A stretch of 64,000 nt of DNA from Adineta ricciae (lineage: Eukaryota; Rotifera; Eurotatoria; Adinetida; Adinetidae): assembly GCA_905250025.1 (NCBI GenBank), contig CAJNOJ010000293.1, positions 1 through 64,000 on the forward strand, read 5' to 3'. Every line of letters starts with the position of its first letter. Position 1 is the first letter of the stretch. The notes beneath the pieces were generated by a model. The model saw nothing but the letters and a program-made list of their open reading frames with translations, ran no database searches and was not told where the DNA came from. The position numbers and the translations under genes were made by a program. Positions 32,162 through 43,086 of the stretch are shown piece after piece.

Positions 32162-33576
32162 TTACGTAGATTCTTTCAAAAAATGATCGAATGTCCAGCT
32201 TTCAGTCTGTCGCCATACTCTATCCGTCAATCCTACCATTCGATCGAACCAGCTTTTTGCAATGAGGCGATTCTTTTCACCAGCCTCATGCAGTAAAACG
32301 TAATCCAGACTTTCAACGGAACAGACCAAGATAACGTTAGTACCCACAGACGGACAAGGATTCGAGCCAACACAATAATAATGCTTCAGCTTAAGATCTT
32401 CATACTCGCGTTGAAAAACATATGGTCCGATGTTGGAGAAGTTGAGGTCATTGATACGACCGTCATTTCGTTTAGTTTGTTCATCTATCTGCTCGTCAGT
32501 TGATGTCAAACGATTTGCACGGAGATAGGTCAGATGTCTTCCTTCGGACAGATTCCTTTGCAAGTCATTAAAAATGACTCGACAAAGTGACCAAAATTTT
32601 GTTTCGCGCGAGATGACAATCTCGTTCAGCGTCATCATTCCAATATGAAGGCCGATATGCTCATGACGATCGAGCGGAGACGGATAACGATGACGTAAAT
32701 TGACATCGAGATCAAATTTGAAATTAGAAAAATATGATGACGCATCGTGAAGCCTACGTTGAAGATCTGAATTATTTTTAAAAATGGTTCAAAACATACT
32801 CACCATGTGTCTTTCACCAATTCTGCAATCGCAAAATAGATGGATGTCAATAGTACACTTCCGATAGTAACTTTTTCCTGACGACATCTATTCAGTAACT
32901 GAGCCATGTTCTCCGGAGTGCCATGATGATAGATGGTTAAATTTCGACCCGTCGCCGGTTCGTAAGGAATCATGGGTTTCCACTGACGTTTGTAAGCGAG
33001 GATAGTCTGAATCATATCTTCAGTCTTCTTTTCATCTTCATTTGTCACCTGTGGAAATGCCAGTGTTTCACTATCGGATAACGATGAAAGTGTTGATAGT
33101 TTTTGATCACGATTGAAATAGCAAGAGAGCAGCGTGTTTAACAGAATCATTCCTGAGGTGCCATCAGCAATGGAATGGTGATATTTTAGGAGAAGATATT
33201 GCCGACGACTCGTTGGATCCTTATCATAGAGAACAAACAACTTAAGTAAACCTTTTGCTTCATTATTAAATTCGAACGGAGTATTCAATTCATCATCAAC
33301 AATTCGCTGCCATTCATCTTTGGATTCCAATTCAATGTATGTAGGTGTCGAACACGATTGTTTGGTCTGGAAAAAGTAGTACGGTTTCGTGAACGTAGCG
33401 ATGTTTAATCGTAGGTTAGGATGATGATTAATACACTGTTGTAATGCTGATTCGAGACGTTCCTTATCAAAGCGTTGGACAGATTCAAATTCACATACAC
33501 CTATAACTACTGCATCGATATCAACCAGAAACGATTCGAGCCAAGCAAGTGTACGATAATATTGAGGAGTAGTCAT
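32162..33576 (-). CDS. Condensation-type acyltransferase, two exons
   Basis: Exon 1 (33576-32804) and exon 2 (32753-32162) give 454 residues. The intron 32754-32803 uses GTGAGT and an acceptor GTAG; the nearer CAG at 32767 would create TGA at the join, so the downstream AG is preferred. The active-site motif KYHHSIADG (His133, His134, Asp138) is the HHxxxDG signature of condensation domains and of wax-ester, alcohol and PapA-type acyltransferases, and NFSNIGPY near residue 360 fits the second conserved region. It should transfer an acyl group from a CoA or carrier to an alcohol or amine. Substrate unknown. A free-standing enzyme without carrier domains nearby. Confidence 0.78.
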
Positions 33577-34590
33577 ATTGTCGAATGAAAACCAACGAGA
33601 GAAGCCTTGTATTTCTATTTGAGTACTACGAACGCTGGAAGGAGAAAAGAAATTGATCGATATATCTAAAAGCAGACGAATATTTCTTTTTTGTATTCTC
33701 TAAGCTTTAAGCGCATAGAATGATGAAAAAAGACGAAAAACACGTGATTCAATGATATTCGTCTCCTATTGATTCTGCGCATTATTCTCTTATTCCGTAC
33801 TGTGAGACAACTGCTTCAAAGTTTTGCATACATATAAATCTATGCACTTTGTTGAATTTACATTTGGAATATTCTTTCGAGATAAATGAGAAATGAACAT
33901 AAAGAACTGCATGGCATGAGCCAAGTCAATGCCCTATTGGATTTTATGAACTTATCTTGAATGATTTAGAGACTTCATTTCTTTCTATTGAAAATCAATT
34001 GATTAACCATGTGGGATTGTCATTCTGTATTTTCAATCATCGTTCATGTACCATAAGGCACATAAACAAAGACGTGTTTGCACGCTATTCTCTATTTGTT
34101 TCTCAAGTGAAGGCGTCGGTCATACCATAATTAAGGACATATGCAATCTATTGATCTGTTCAATACTGTGTGAAAAGCACCGGTTTAAAAGAAAGTGTGA
34201 CATTCTACTTCCCACTCTCTTCGTATATGTTTTTTGTAAATTTTAACTGTGCCTGAATCTAAATGCGTGCATCTCCAACACTGCTCTGGTCGACAGGAAA
34301 GAAAGAGAAAATGCATGCATTTTATCGTTCTTGTTTTTGTTTATTATGCTTTTCTTTTGATTCTTTTCCTATTATTGATGTAAAACGTGAGCTTACTCCA
34401 AAAACAAAAAAATGATTTTTTTCTCATTGGCTGACGTATTCATATGTTGGAAAAACCCAACACTTCTGTCGCAAATTTTTACCCTGAAGCAAGCACTTTT
34501 CTTTTTCACATTTTTTCATAATCGACACTTAGTCAGAATGGTAGATATTACTCCAAGATTTTGTCACTCGATAGAATCCATTTCATTTAG
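33577..34590. other. Intergenic, may hide 5' exons of the UAS/F-box gene
   Basis: About 1 kb. The downstream gene opens with an internal exon at 34591, so one or more upstream exons with the true start should lie here or further away. I could not identify a UBA or ubiquitin-like exon. An AG acceptor at 34589-34590 is clear. Confidence 0.45.
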
Positions 34591-34630
34591 GATAACGACA
34601 CGGATCAAAGTGATGAAAATTATTACGATA

Positions 34631-34663
<33 letters not shown>

Positions 34664-36310
34664 GTGTTACTTTCAATAGAGTTACCAATCAACCTCCATG
34701 TAAGCTATATTTAGTATAAATTGCAATATGAACACTCGGACTTAATCATTTATCCACTACTTGTAGTGCCTGATGACTGTCAAGATGAAACTCAAGGCAT
34801 CGAATCCATTGCTGCGTGTTTTATGCGACGATATGAGGCTTGTCCTGCATTGTTTTTTGGTTCTCTTTGGAACGCTTGCCAAGCAGCGTTCAGTTCGAAA
34901 ACAGTTACAGAGGTTTGTGGCTCTGAAAATATCAATAGCAATCGCGTTTCTTGTTTCAGCGTCTTCCAATTCTTGTCTATTTACACAACGAGAATAGTAT
35001 ATTCAGCAATGTGTTTTGTTCAAATATATTCTGTTCAGGGATCATCATCGACTATCTAGCTCACAACTATATCGTTTGGTGCTGGGATATTACAAACGAA
35101 TCGAATAGGAACAAGTAAATCAACAATAATTCTCATTGATTACGTACATTTTCGCTAACTAGATTTTCACAAATCTGGTTAAAATTGTTTTCTTCAACAC
35201 CCCTGGATGGATATTTTGCCGATAAATTTCCGATGTTGATTGGCATTATGCGAGAAAGTCCTAGGTTACACCGATGGTCGTCACTATCTGAATACGAATT
35301 TAAAACTCTGTCGACATCCGACACGTTAACGCGCATCTCATGTCAGTTATCTCGAGAAACGTTATTACAAGAACTCATCGTCTTCAAAGAAGAATGTGAT
35401 GAACGTGAAAAACGTCTTGTAAGTATATTCTTTTTCTTCCGTATTCATATCTCATGTTTGTATTTCATTCTAGTCATCCAATATTTTTACTTCCACTAAA
35501 CTTTGCACGGATGTCTTTTTGGAAATATTTCGATATCTCTCCCTATACGATATAATGAACGCATTTTCTGAAGATGCTCTTTCTCTGTTGTGTAAGTACA
35601 AGCTACCGGCGCACTTGTCTATGGCTTCTCCAGCATTCATGAATAGCATTGCGCGAAAACTTGATCCAAAACAAATTGTTTCTTTACAATGGAATGTGTT
35701 TTCAACAAATCCACAAGTATCTTTAAGTTCCGTAACGATATACACCAATGTCGTCTCACTGACTCTTCTCGGTTCATTCAATAGTAGTGAGATCGGTCAA
35801 TACACGAGATTTTTTCCACAATTAACACGTTTTTGTCTTCGCTACAGAGGCGACGCTGATTTCAATGAGCTAAAACATTATTTAACTCAACTTCCTAGAT
35901 CAATCAGACGATTCGAAGTTCACTGCAGTAAAGCGATATATATTGATAAAATTTTGAGCCAGCCAAGTCAAGTCACAGTCCAAAACGAGAATATCGATTA
36001 TTTCCTACTTGAAATTGGTTGCCCTTCTTTGTCGCTTACGTACCAATATTATACAGATCATTACTCAAATTCTCTACAAATAATACTTGCTTTTATTAAA
36101 AATTTAACAAGAGTTCGATACGTTCGTTGCATGGCAGATCAGCCTAATTTGTTCATACTGCAAGATTGGAGTGAGTGGAAAAGTCTTCTTCCCGTATGTC
36201 AACAACTGAAGAAGATTACAGTACAAACATGGAGATATACATCATCTGGAGAAAAATATATAAAGAAAGTTCTGGAGCTGCAGAGAATTTCTCACACAAC
36301 ACCATCTTGA
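34591..36310 (+). CDS. FAF1-like UAS domain joined to an F-box domain (5' end unresolved)
   Basis: Exons 34591-34699, 34767-34912, 34960-35114, 35163-35418 and 35474-36310 join in phase. Exon 1 has an acidic run of ten Asp (GAT repeat, 34633-34662). Exons 2-4 match the UAS domain of FAF1: FMRRYEACPALFFGSL, then ILVYLHNENSIFSNVFCS, then IDYLAHNYIVWCWDITNES and LIGIMRES with a coiled EECDEREKRL end. Exon 5 continues with an F-box-like start (DVFLEIFRYLSLYDIMNAF) and about 250 residues typical of rotifer F-box proteins. No ATG exists in the F-box frame before its conserved start, so it needs an upstream exon. The product could link p97/ubiquitin adaptor functions to an SCF ligase. The fusion is inferred from splice phase, not transcript data. 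Confidence 0.68.
34633..34662 (+). repeat. (GAT)10 trinucleotide repeat encoding poly-Asp
   Basis: Ten uninterrupted GAT codons inside the first visible exon of the UAS/F-box gene. FAF1 proteins have an acidic stretch just before UAS, so the repeat sits where the family is acidic. Confidence 0.85.
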
Positions 36311-36452
36311 AAGTGAAGGCTTGAATATGTTGCTCACTCTCGCCCATACTCAAGATATAAGAAGATAACTGTGTATACGATATGTCGGTTTTTTTTTCTT
36401 TTTTTTTAGAAGAGACACTTCAGAATCTAGAGTAATAAAATAAGCGTAACAA

Positions 36453-36474
36453 AAACTCTCTGCTGGGAGAGTTT
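36453..36474 (+). promoter_or_regulatory. Perfect 8-bp hairpin before the dehydrogenase ATG
   Basis: AAACTCTC and GAGAGTTT flank a six-base loop, 28 bp upstream of ATG 36502, so the hairpin probably falls in the 5' UTR. A chance palindrome cannot be excluded. Confidence 0.3.
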
Positions 36475-36501
36475 CATTATTTGTCTGCTTAACTACAAAA
36501 G

Positions 36502-37479
36502 ATGAATATTGCGATACTTGACGACTATTTTGATACCATTCGTACACTTTCCTGCTACAATATGTTGAAAGATTATAATGTAACTATATGGAATGATCAT
36601 GTACAAGATACAGATGCACTCGTGGATCGATTGAAAGATACCGAAGTGCTGGTGCTCATTCGTGAACGAACAAGAATTACCAATGATCTGCTCGAGCGAC
36701 TACCTCGTTTGAAACTCATCAGCCAACGCAGTGTTTATCCACATATCGATATTGATGCTTGCAATCGGCTGGGTATTATCGTTTCATCCAATCAGCACAC
36801 TGACAGTCCTTCATATGCTGCCGCCGAACTAACTTGGGCACTAATACTAGCAGCGATGCGACAAATTCCTCAACAAATGGCCGCACTTAAACAAGGCAAA
36901 TGGCAAATTGGCATCGGCGCTACACTACGTGGAAAAACGCTAGGTATCTATGGCTACGGTAGAATCGGAAGTACAGTTGCAGGATATGGGAAAGCGTTTG
37001 GTATGAACATACTTGTATGGGCACGCGATGCATCTCTTGCTCGTGCTCGTTCTGATGGATATACAACAGCGAGTAGTAAAGAAGAATTTTTTATGACATG
37101 TGATGTTTTATCTCTTCATATGCGTTTGGTCGACGCAACACGTGGTATAGTCAGTAGCAAAGATCTTGCTCTGATGAAATCAACTGCTCTAATAGTGAAT
37201 ACTAGCCGAGCAGGACTTATTCAACCGAATGCTTTAGTCGATGCATTACGTACCGGCCGACCTGGTATGGCAGCTGTTGATGTTTATGAAAACGAACCAT
37301 TGACCGACACGAACAATCCTCTTCTCAACATGGATAATGTTATCTGTACGCCTCATATCGGTTATGTCTCCACTGACGAATATGAAATTCAATTTACTGA
37401 TATCTTTGAACAAATTCTCGCCTATGCACAAGGAACTCCTATCCATGTTGTTAATCCTCAAGTTCTCGATGGCAAATAA
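36502..37479 (+). CDS. D-2-hydroxyacid dehydrogenase family enzyme
   Basis: Single exon of 325 residues. The NAD-binding Rossmann motif is [10 protein letters not shown] (about 148-157), with the catalytic triad Arg236 (NTSRAGLI), Glu265 (YENEPL) and His285 (CTPHIGY). The substrate-binding N-terminal domain has the [20 protein letters not shown] helix. It should reduce a 2-oxoacid to the D-2-hydroxyacid, or the reverse, in the cytosol. The proteins most like this by pattern are bacterial and fungal D-3-phosphoglycerate-dehydrogenase-like enzymes without ACT domains. Intronless, 190 bp after the F-box stop. Together with the FMN oxidase (L-acids) it covers both stereoisomers, but no functional link is shown. 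Confidence 0.9.
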   Translation: MNIAILDDYFDTIRTLSCYNMLKDYNVTIWNDHVQDTDALVDRLKDTEVLVLIRERTRITNDLLERLPRLKLISQRSVYPHIDIDACNRLGIIVSSNQHTDSPSYAAAELTWALILAAMRQIPQQMAALKQGKWQIGIGATLRGKTLGIYGYGRIGSTVAGYGKAFGMNILVWARDASLARARSDGYTTASSKEEFFMTCDVLSLHMRLVDATRGIVSSKDLALMKSTALIVNTSRAGLIQPNALVDALRTGRPGMAAVDVYENEPLTDTNNPLLNMDNVICTPHIGYVSTDEYEIQFTDIFEQILAYAQGTPIHVVNPQVLDGK

Positions 37480-37787
37480 TAATTTACGTTTTGCTATTGA
37501 ATGACTGGATGTATGAAGACTGAAAAATCTTTTCGGATATTATCTAATTTTTCTCTTGCATCAACTTCATGCGCATATAGTTTTACCTTGAAAGATAAAC
37601 GAATTGAGTGTCGTCATTTTACCATACAGAACTGAAATATCAGATATGAAAATCAAGTGGATCAAAGTCTGAATATTTTCTGAGAACCGATTCGATCATT
37701 GTATATTTCTAAAGATTCCTCTCAATATTTATTTCTTTCAATCACGAAAATCAACAATTTCTATGTGGACTATAGCTAACAAACGAT
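37480..37787. other. Convergent intergenic region
   Basis: Between the dehydrogenase and the end of the minus-strand membrane protein gene. No coding signal seen. Confidence 0.6.
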
Positions 37788-38500
37788 CTATTGAATTGTC
37801 TCGTTGATCAAATTTTTATTCATCTTAATAAGGCGTGCCAATTTCATAGCAACTTTAATTACGTATATCTATGAAATGAAAATACTCAATATTTCACATT
37901 GTAAAAAGCAAAACTCTTACCCGAATAGCAATAAATACGATACCGACAATTGATAATATAACAACAAATAATGGTGGCTCATAATGTTGACGAAATCTTT
38001 TTGAAAACGATAACCAACCAATGATACTCAAGATGATAATGATGAGAACACCAAGAATGACGAGTAGAACGACATTTACCCATGCAAACTACAAGAATAG
38101 ATTCTGTTCAATTTGTTTTTATAACGTATGAAAATGATATACCATGAGTAGACCAGTTCGATTGTATTTGTAGGTGACAAGAAGTCCAAAGATACTCAAA
38201 AGAATCCAAACTATAGCTTGACTGATGTGATAAGCCATAACATGCATTCCTTGATCGTTCAAGAATTTAACTCCGGTGAGGCCGAGTACAAGATCGATCA
38301 CTGAGAGTATCTGAATCAGAAAAAGATGATTCGATATGTGATGTATGCTTATAACTTACGAGAAGAATTCCATTTAAAATGAAATGAATTTGACGAGTTC
38401 GTTGAATTTGAGGATGATCAGTAAATGGTAACGGTTTCGAGAGCGGCATGTAAGGTCCGTCGGAGAGAACTCCCTTTCCAGCTGCCGAATCGTAATCCAT
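37788..38500 (-). CDS. Four-helix membrane protein, four exons
   Basis: Minus-strand exons 38500-38360, 38310-38143, 38088-37921 and 37868-37788 are all phase 0 and give 185 residues. After a hydrophilic N-terminus (MDYDSAAGKGVLSDG) there are four hydrophobic segments: HFILNGILL plus ILSVIDLVLGLTG, then ISQAIVWILLSIFGLLV, then VNVVLLVILGVLIIIILSIIGWL, then FVVILSIVGIVFIAI. A short basic tail follows. No family is recognised; it resembles tetraspan proteins only in topology. Exon 4 is the least certain, because it rests on a CATAG acceptor and a short frame. The phase-0 regularity of all introns supports the model. Confidence 0.65.
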
Positions 38501-38908
38501 TTCGAGGATGTCTTCTTCTTCGTCTCCGACAAGAAGAGAGTCACGTGGTGATAATCAATATATATATATATGCAAGCTCATATGAACGTAACAAAGAAAC
38601 AATGCAAATTTCTCGGATTGGTCAGGAGAATCACCAAGAAGAACACGTTCAAGGTGTGAATGTTATGATTCTTTCGTATTTTCGTCAGCATGGTGCAAAC
38701 AAGCCGCTGTTCGCTTATGATATAATCATTAATAGAATATCCTTTTTTTTTTAAGAAAAGATTTATAGGTGCATTTATAATTCAATTTTTTTTTCAAATC
38801 ACAAAGATACACAACTTGAGAAAGAAATGATAGCATTCGGGAATAAAATTACAAGAAACTGAAAATTCTAATGACAGTTTTCTTTTTGCAGATAGATGTG
38901 TAGAATGT
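38501..38908. other. Intergenic
   Basis: Holds a short TA run at about 38560 and the upstream region of the membrane-protein gene. Frames on the plus strand here are antisense shadows. Confidence 0.55.
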
Positions 38909-39067
38909 TTAAAATGGATTAACTCTGCCAATGGTTTGACCATAAGTTCCGTTTCCGATTTGTGTTGAAGTTACATTTCCAAACGAGTCAACTTGACCAA
39001 TAGTTTGACCGTAAGTTCCATTGCCAACCACAGTGGACGAGACGCCCTTACCTGCATATTGATCCAT
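38909..39067 (-). CDS. 52-residue microprotein with two copies of GNGTYGQTIG
   Basis: ATG 39067 to TAA 38909 on the minus strand. The peptide is MDQYAGKGVSS, then VGNGTYGQTIGQVDSFGN, then a second IGNGTYGQTIGRV and a short end. The two copies of GNGTYGQTIG differ at the DNA level (ACTTACGGTCAAACTATT against ACTTATGGTCAAACCATT), mostly at third codon positions, which points to selection on the peptide rather than a young DNA duplication. No signal peptide and no known family. A GTAAGG inside codons 6-7 could act as a splice donor, so a longer gene is possible. Confidence 0.6.
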   Translation of the reverse strand: MDQYAGKGVSSTVVGNGTYGQTIGQVDSFGNVTSTQIGNGTYGQTIGRVNPF

Positions 39068-40574
39068 CGCAGAGGGTGAATTTAAGAAAAGATTGAGTAA
39101 GTTGAAGTTGGAAATGGGCGCGTACTAGAACAGAGTCTATCTCAATAAGAACACTCTAGAAACTTGCTTTAGAACTGAGCACTATGCATACTTTGCTTAT
39201 AATTCAATGACTACTGCGTCCTTGTGATGTACGTGTTTAAGGCAAAATGAAATGATATATACCGTCGAAATTCAATGGTTTATATACGAAGTCAAGTCAA
39301 GTTGTTCCAAATGGGTTATGAAACAACAGCAAATAGAGTCATTTGTCAAAGTTGGTAGAAAATATTGTTTTACTTCCTTTCTACAAGTGCTAATAGAAAA
39401 GCTGCGTATACACATGTAAGATAACATTGCAGAATAGAACAAAACTTCCAAGGCACGAAAAAAGTTAGATAAGAATCTGACTTTGGTTTGTGCTCCAAGA
39501 AGTGAAAGAAATCGACATGAAATCAGGAATAATACTCCAATTTTGTGTTAAAACTAAAGTATAAAATAATTTTATTTTAGGTCTGAGCAACGAGGTAAAA
39601 GTCAGATCTTATATCGTTAGCACTGTCTGCAAACTAATTGTAACACACATTTTACACCCTTCAGTGACCAAAATTATGCACTGATTCTCTGTTAGATGTT
39701 CAGAAGTGTTTTAGGAAGTTTGACACTACTATGTCGTACAAAGATGACCCGATAAAATTCCATCCAACAGTCCGTTTCTCAATCCTATTGCTGGTAACTG
39801 CAGTTTAGAATTGGCACTTCTCCGCATTCACACCCTATAAACAGGCGATGTGAACGAGTATTACAATTTTCAACGTCTAAAATTAAATTAACATGGTCGG
39901 CTAGCTGAGGATATATTAAGAATACAAGAATCGTAGTAGTACTGACGAATGAAACGAAGAAAAACAAACACATCGCTCATACTAACATGCAAATATGATT
40001 GTACTGATAATTAACATCACCGTTCGATCATAGTAAACGAATGAGTTGTTTTTGTGTAGTATAGTTGATCATATCAAGTAGCATCTGATTCCCACGACTA
40101 TTTTTCTCAATTTCGAATGAAAACTCGTTGATACTTTTGACAATCAATTATATAATCTGATCGTTAGATAAAAAAGGTGATCTTAATGTTGGTATGAAAA
40201 TTCCCTAAAAGAAGAAACTTTAATTAACATTCAATGGAATTCAAAATGAGCAAACGATCGATCGAGATTACAGTGTGCGAAAGACTATAGGATAAACAAA
40301 CCGAAAAATATAAACAGAAAGAATTGGCTAGATATGTTGAAGTCGTTTTGATTGTTCGGAAGTAACTAAATTGTACGGAAATAATGCCATTGTATTTACA
40401 ATGATCGATATCGTTTCGTTAAGAATATGTATTTTGTTTTATTGCCAGCGGACATGGATTGGGTAAGTACTGGACCAAGTTTATTCTGATTAGCGAGCCA
40501 TCGGGGTAGAGTAGCTTAAGAGAAAACCAACAGTCACTTTTAAAGATTCCATTCAGATACTTCAGCGATGTTCG
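39068..40574. other. Intergenic
   Basis: About 1.5 kb. A small ACATGGATTGG segment followed by GTAAGT at 40462 could be an exon relic of the decayed NHL gene that follows. Nothing else is supportable. Confidence 0.45.
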
Positions 40575-42270
40575 GAATATATTTACTTTCTTCGATTAGC
40601 ATTGTCTTATAATCGGCCAAAGTTCTATCCTAACCCAATCTGGCATCAACATGCTACAACTTTCTCTACAGCCCAAACTGTAGGACCCTACCCAAACGAT
40701 ACAATTTATATAGCCTCCTTGTGAGACAATGAAATTCTAATTTGGAACGAAGAAAATAACGCATCAATAATGAATATTTCGGGAGATGTATTCATTCTAT
40801 CCAGTGTGTTTTGCTACTACAGCAGATGAGATTGATACGGTCAATGGTGCCTTAACCGACTGAATCTATGAATGGGTTATGAATTTAACAAATGGTACTA
40901 TTATTTTGTACACGTGTTGCAAAATGCTTTGATATTTTCATTGATGCAAATGAAAATACGTAATGCTCGATACCTAGTGGAAATCAAGTGGTGAAAAAAT
41001 TGTTAAAAATAGTTTCAACTGCCTTTACAGTTGTTGGTGGCGCACTGGTTTACCAGGAAATAGTGCGATTATGTTGAATGGACCGTGGGGTAGTTTTGTG
41101 AATTACAATTTTGATTTATACGTCGTAGATTGTTTCAACCATCGTATTCAACTCTTTACATTGAATCGCGTAAATGCTATCGTCGCTGCAGGAAATGAAT
41201 TTACGAATGTTACAGTTTCGCTCTCGTAGCCAACAGCAGTCATCCTTGATGCCGATAGTAATTCGTTCATCGTAGGTTGGAGCAATCATCGGATCATCGG
41301 ATCAGACCCAAATGGTTTTCGATGTATAGTTGGGTGTACTGGCTCACCAGATTCGACATCCATCACATTCAATAGTCCTATCTCTATGAGTTTTGATTAT
41401 ATGCATGGAAATATTTATGTTGCTGATAAGAATAACAGTCGAATTCAGCAATTTATGCTATTGAACAGCACTTTGGTAAGTGTTATCCGACCCTCTTCTT
41501 AATGATAAAGAAGCAGACGAGTTGTTAAATGACGACGATCAAATCGATCTACAAGCTGATGAAGAATATCTGCATGCATTGCAGGTTTGTCTCTGTAATG
41601 TTCTTTTTACATTTAATAGGAATTCATGTATTGTAGAACAAATCTCTGTTCACTCGCCCAGCATCTTTTCCTGTTCATTGTTTGAACGAAGGTGAAATCG
41701 TTCGTTTGCGTGATGAACGATTGAGACAGATGCAAATGTGGTCTGTCATTCATGGAATAATGCTGTATGTGTGCTGTTTGTCGCTTGCTTATGTGCTGAT
41801 CTATTCGAGCCGGGATTCGAATGCTTTTTATCAGGTGCATCATCTCAGAAGATATTTCCTCAATCCGACACAAGCTGATCTCGATTATAAAAACGTTTGT
41901 TTTGGAATTGAGCTTAATCTCATTGTGTGTTGTGAAATGATTTAGATTTCAACTGTCGGTGATCTTCGTGCTCAGCAATGGTGCAATGGCGATCGACAAT
42001 TATATGCATTTGAACGGCAGAATCAATCGTCACTAGAAGATGAATGCGATATTCTTATTTACGTTGAAAACATTTCTGAGATCGATAGGTCATTTTTTCT
42101 GTTGAAGTTGTCCAAAAAGCAAATGTCTTTGTGATCGTTTTAGCTTTAAAAAGTTGACAAAAAAAGAAACTCAAGCCGAACGAGATTTACAAAACCGTGG
42201 AGAATGTCGCTGTTCGGTTAAGCACTTTTCTGGGAAGATGGACCAGCTGTTAATTGATTTGAATCAGGTA
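40575..42270 (+). pseudogene. Decayed NHL-polycystin gene copy with a large internal deletion
   Basis: 40600-41475 reads as an NHL propeller block in changing frames: SYNRPKFYPNP near the start, then LYVVDCFNHRIQLF, FIVGWSNHRIIGS and NIYVADKNNSRIQQF, with stops and frameshifts between. Directly after a preserved GTAAGT at 41476 the sequence jumps to the polycystin region (EEADELLND..., from 41505), nearly identical to 56245-56465 of the intact gene, including its intron. After 41945 it keeps a diverged piece of the loop, loses the channel, and ends with the last coiled segment (TQAERDLQNRGE, to about 42267). The REJ, GPS, PLAT and pore regions are missing, so no working channel can be made. 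Confidence 0.8.
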
Positions 42271-43086
42271 TATTTTGCTAATGAGCACAAGAGTAATCAC
42301 ACATCTAATTGCTGATGTTTGTAGATTTACACGGATAATAAGTGAGAATGGTTGTTTCAAAAAGAAAAACATTGACGTATACATCGTATATATTCCTATC
42401 CATCGCTTTTTGTGATAATGTTGCTTGTGGTTGACGTTCATTCACGATAAATAAATTTCGTCGTTCTTATCATCATAGATTCCCTATGTTCATGATCTAG
42501 AACATCTAGGATCCAATAGGCAGTCTTTATATGTCTCGTAAAGAATTGAGCACTTCGTACTTTATTCTTTCTTCTTTTTCATGAAAAAAATCCTCCGAAA
42601 TAAGAGGAAATAAAATACAGATTGTGCATGATGGAACACACTCAACATCCATGAATATAACTGTAAAGAGGCAAACGTATCTGTTCTAGACGAAAAAAAA
42701 CATCAAAACACGTTTATCACTTCTATGATCATTGCTGCAAAAAGATATGAAGGCAAGACCGTTGTGAATGGAAGAAATTCTAATAAATTCCGATAATCGC
42801 ATTTGGCGTTTTTTTTTCACCTCCACGTAAAAGATCTACTGACTTTCTCCCCTCTAAAGAACACAAAACTTAAAAGTATTGAAATAAAATTGCGTCTTAT
42901 CTGTCTTTCCTATCTTTAAGAAACATTGAAGTCTCACGGAGAAGAAGATGCGTATCTCTTTCTAACTAAAAAGTGAACTTTATTGAGTATGAGATTCGAA
43001 TAAATGAAGAGAAAGAATATCACTGGGTTAAGAGGAATGGTTAATTTTAGTTTGTAGCGAGGAATAAAAAATGTAGTAGTTTGAGT
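42271..43086. other. Intergenic
   Basis: Between the decayed copy and the beta-helix gene. No supportable gene on either strand. Confidence 0.6.

Noticed and set aside
34412-34714. 100-codon frame with a run of Met
   Set aside because: Out-of-frame reading of the (GAT)10 repeat, crossing a clear splice acceptor and donor.
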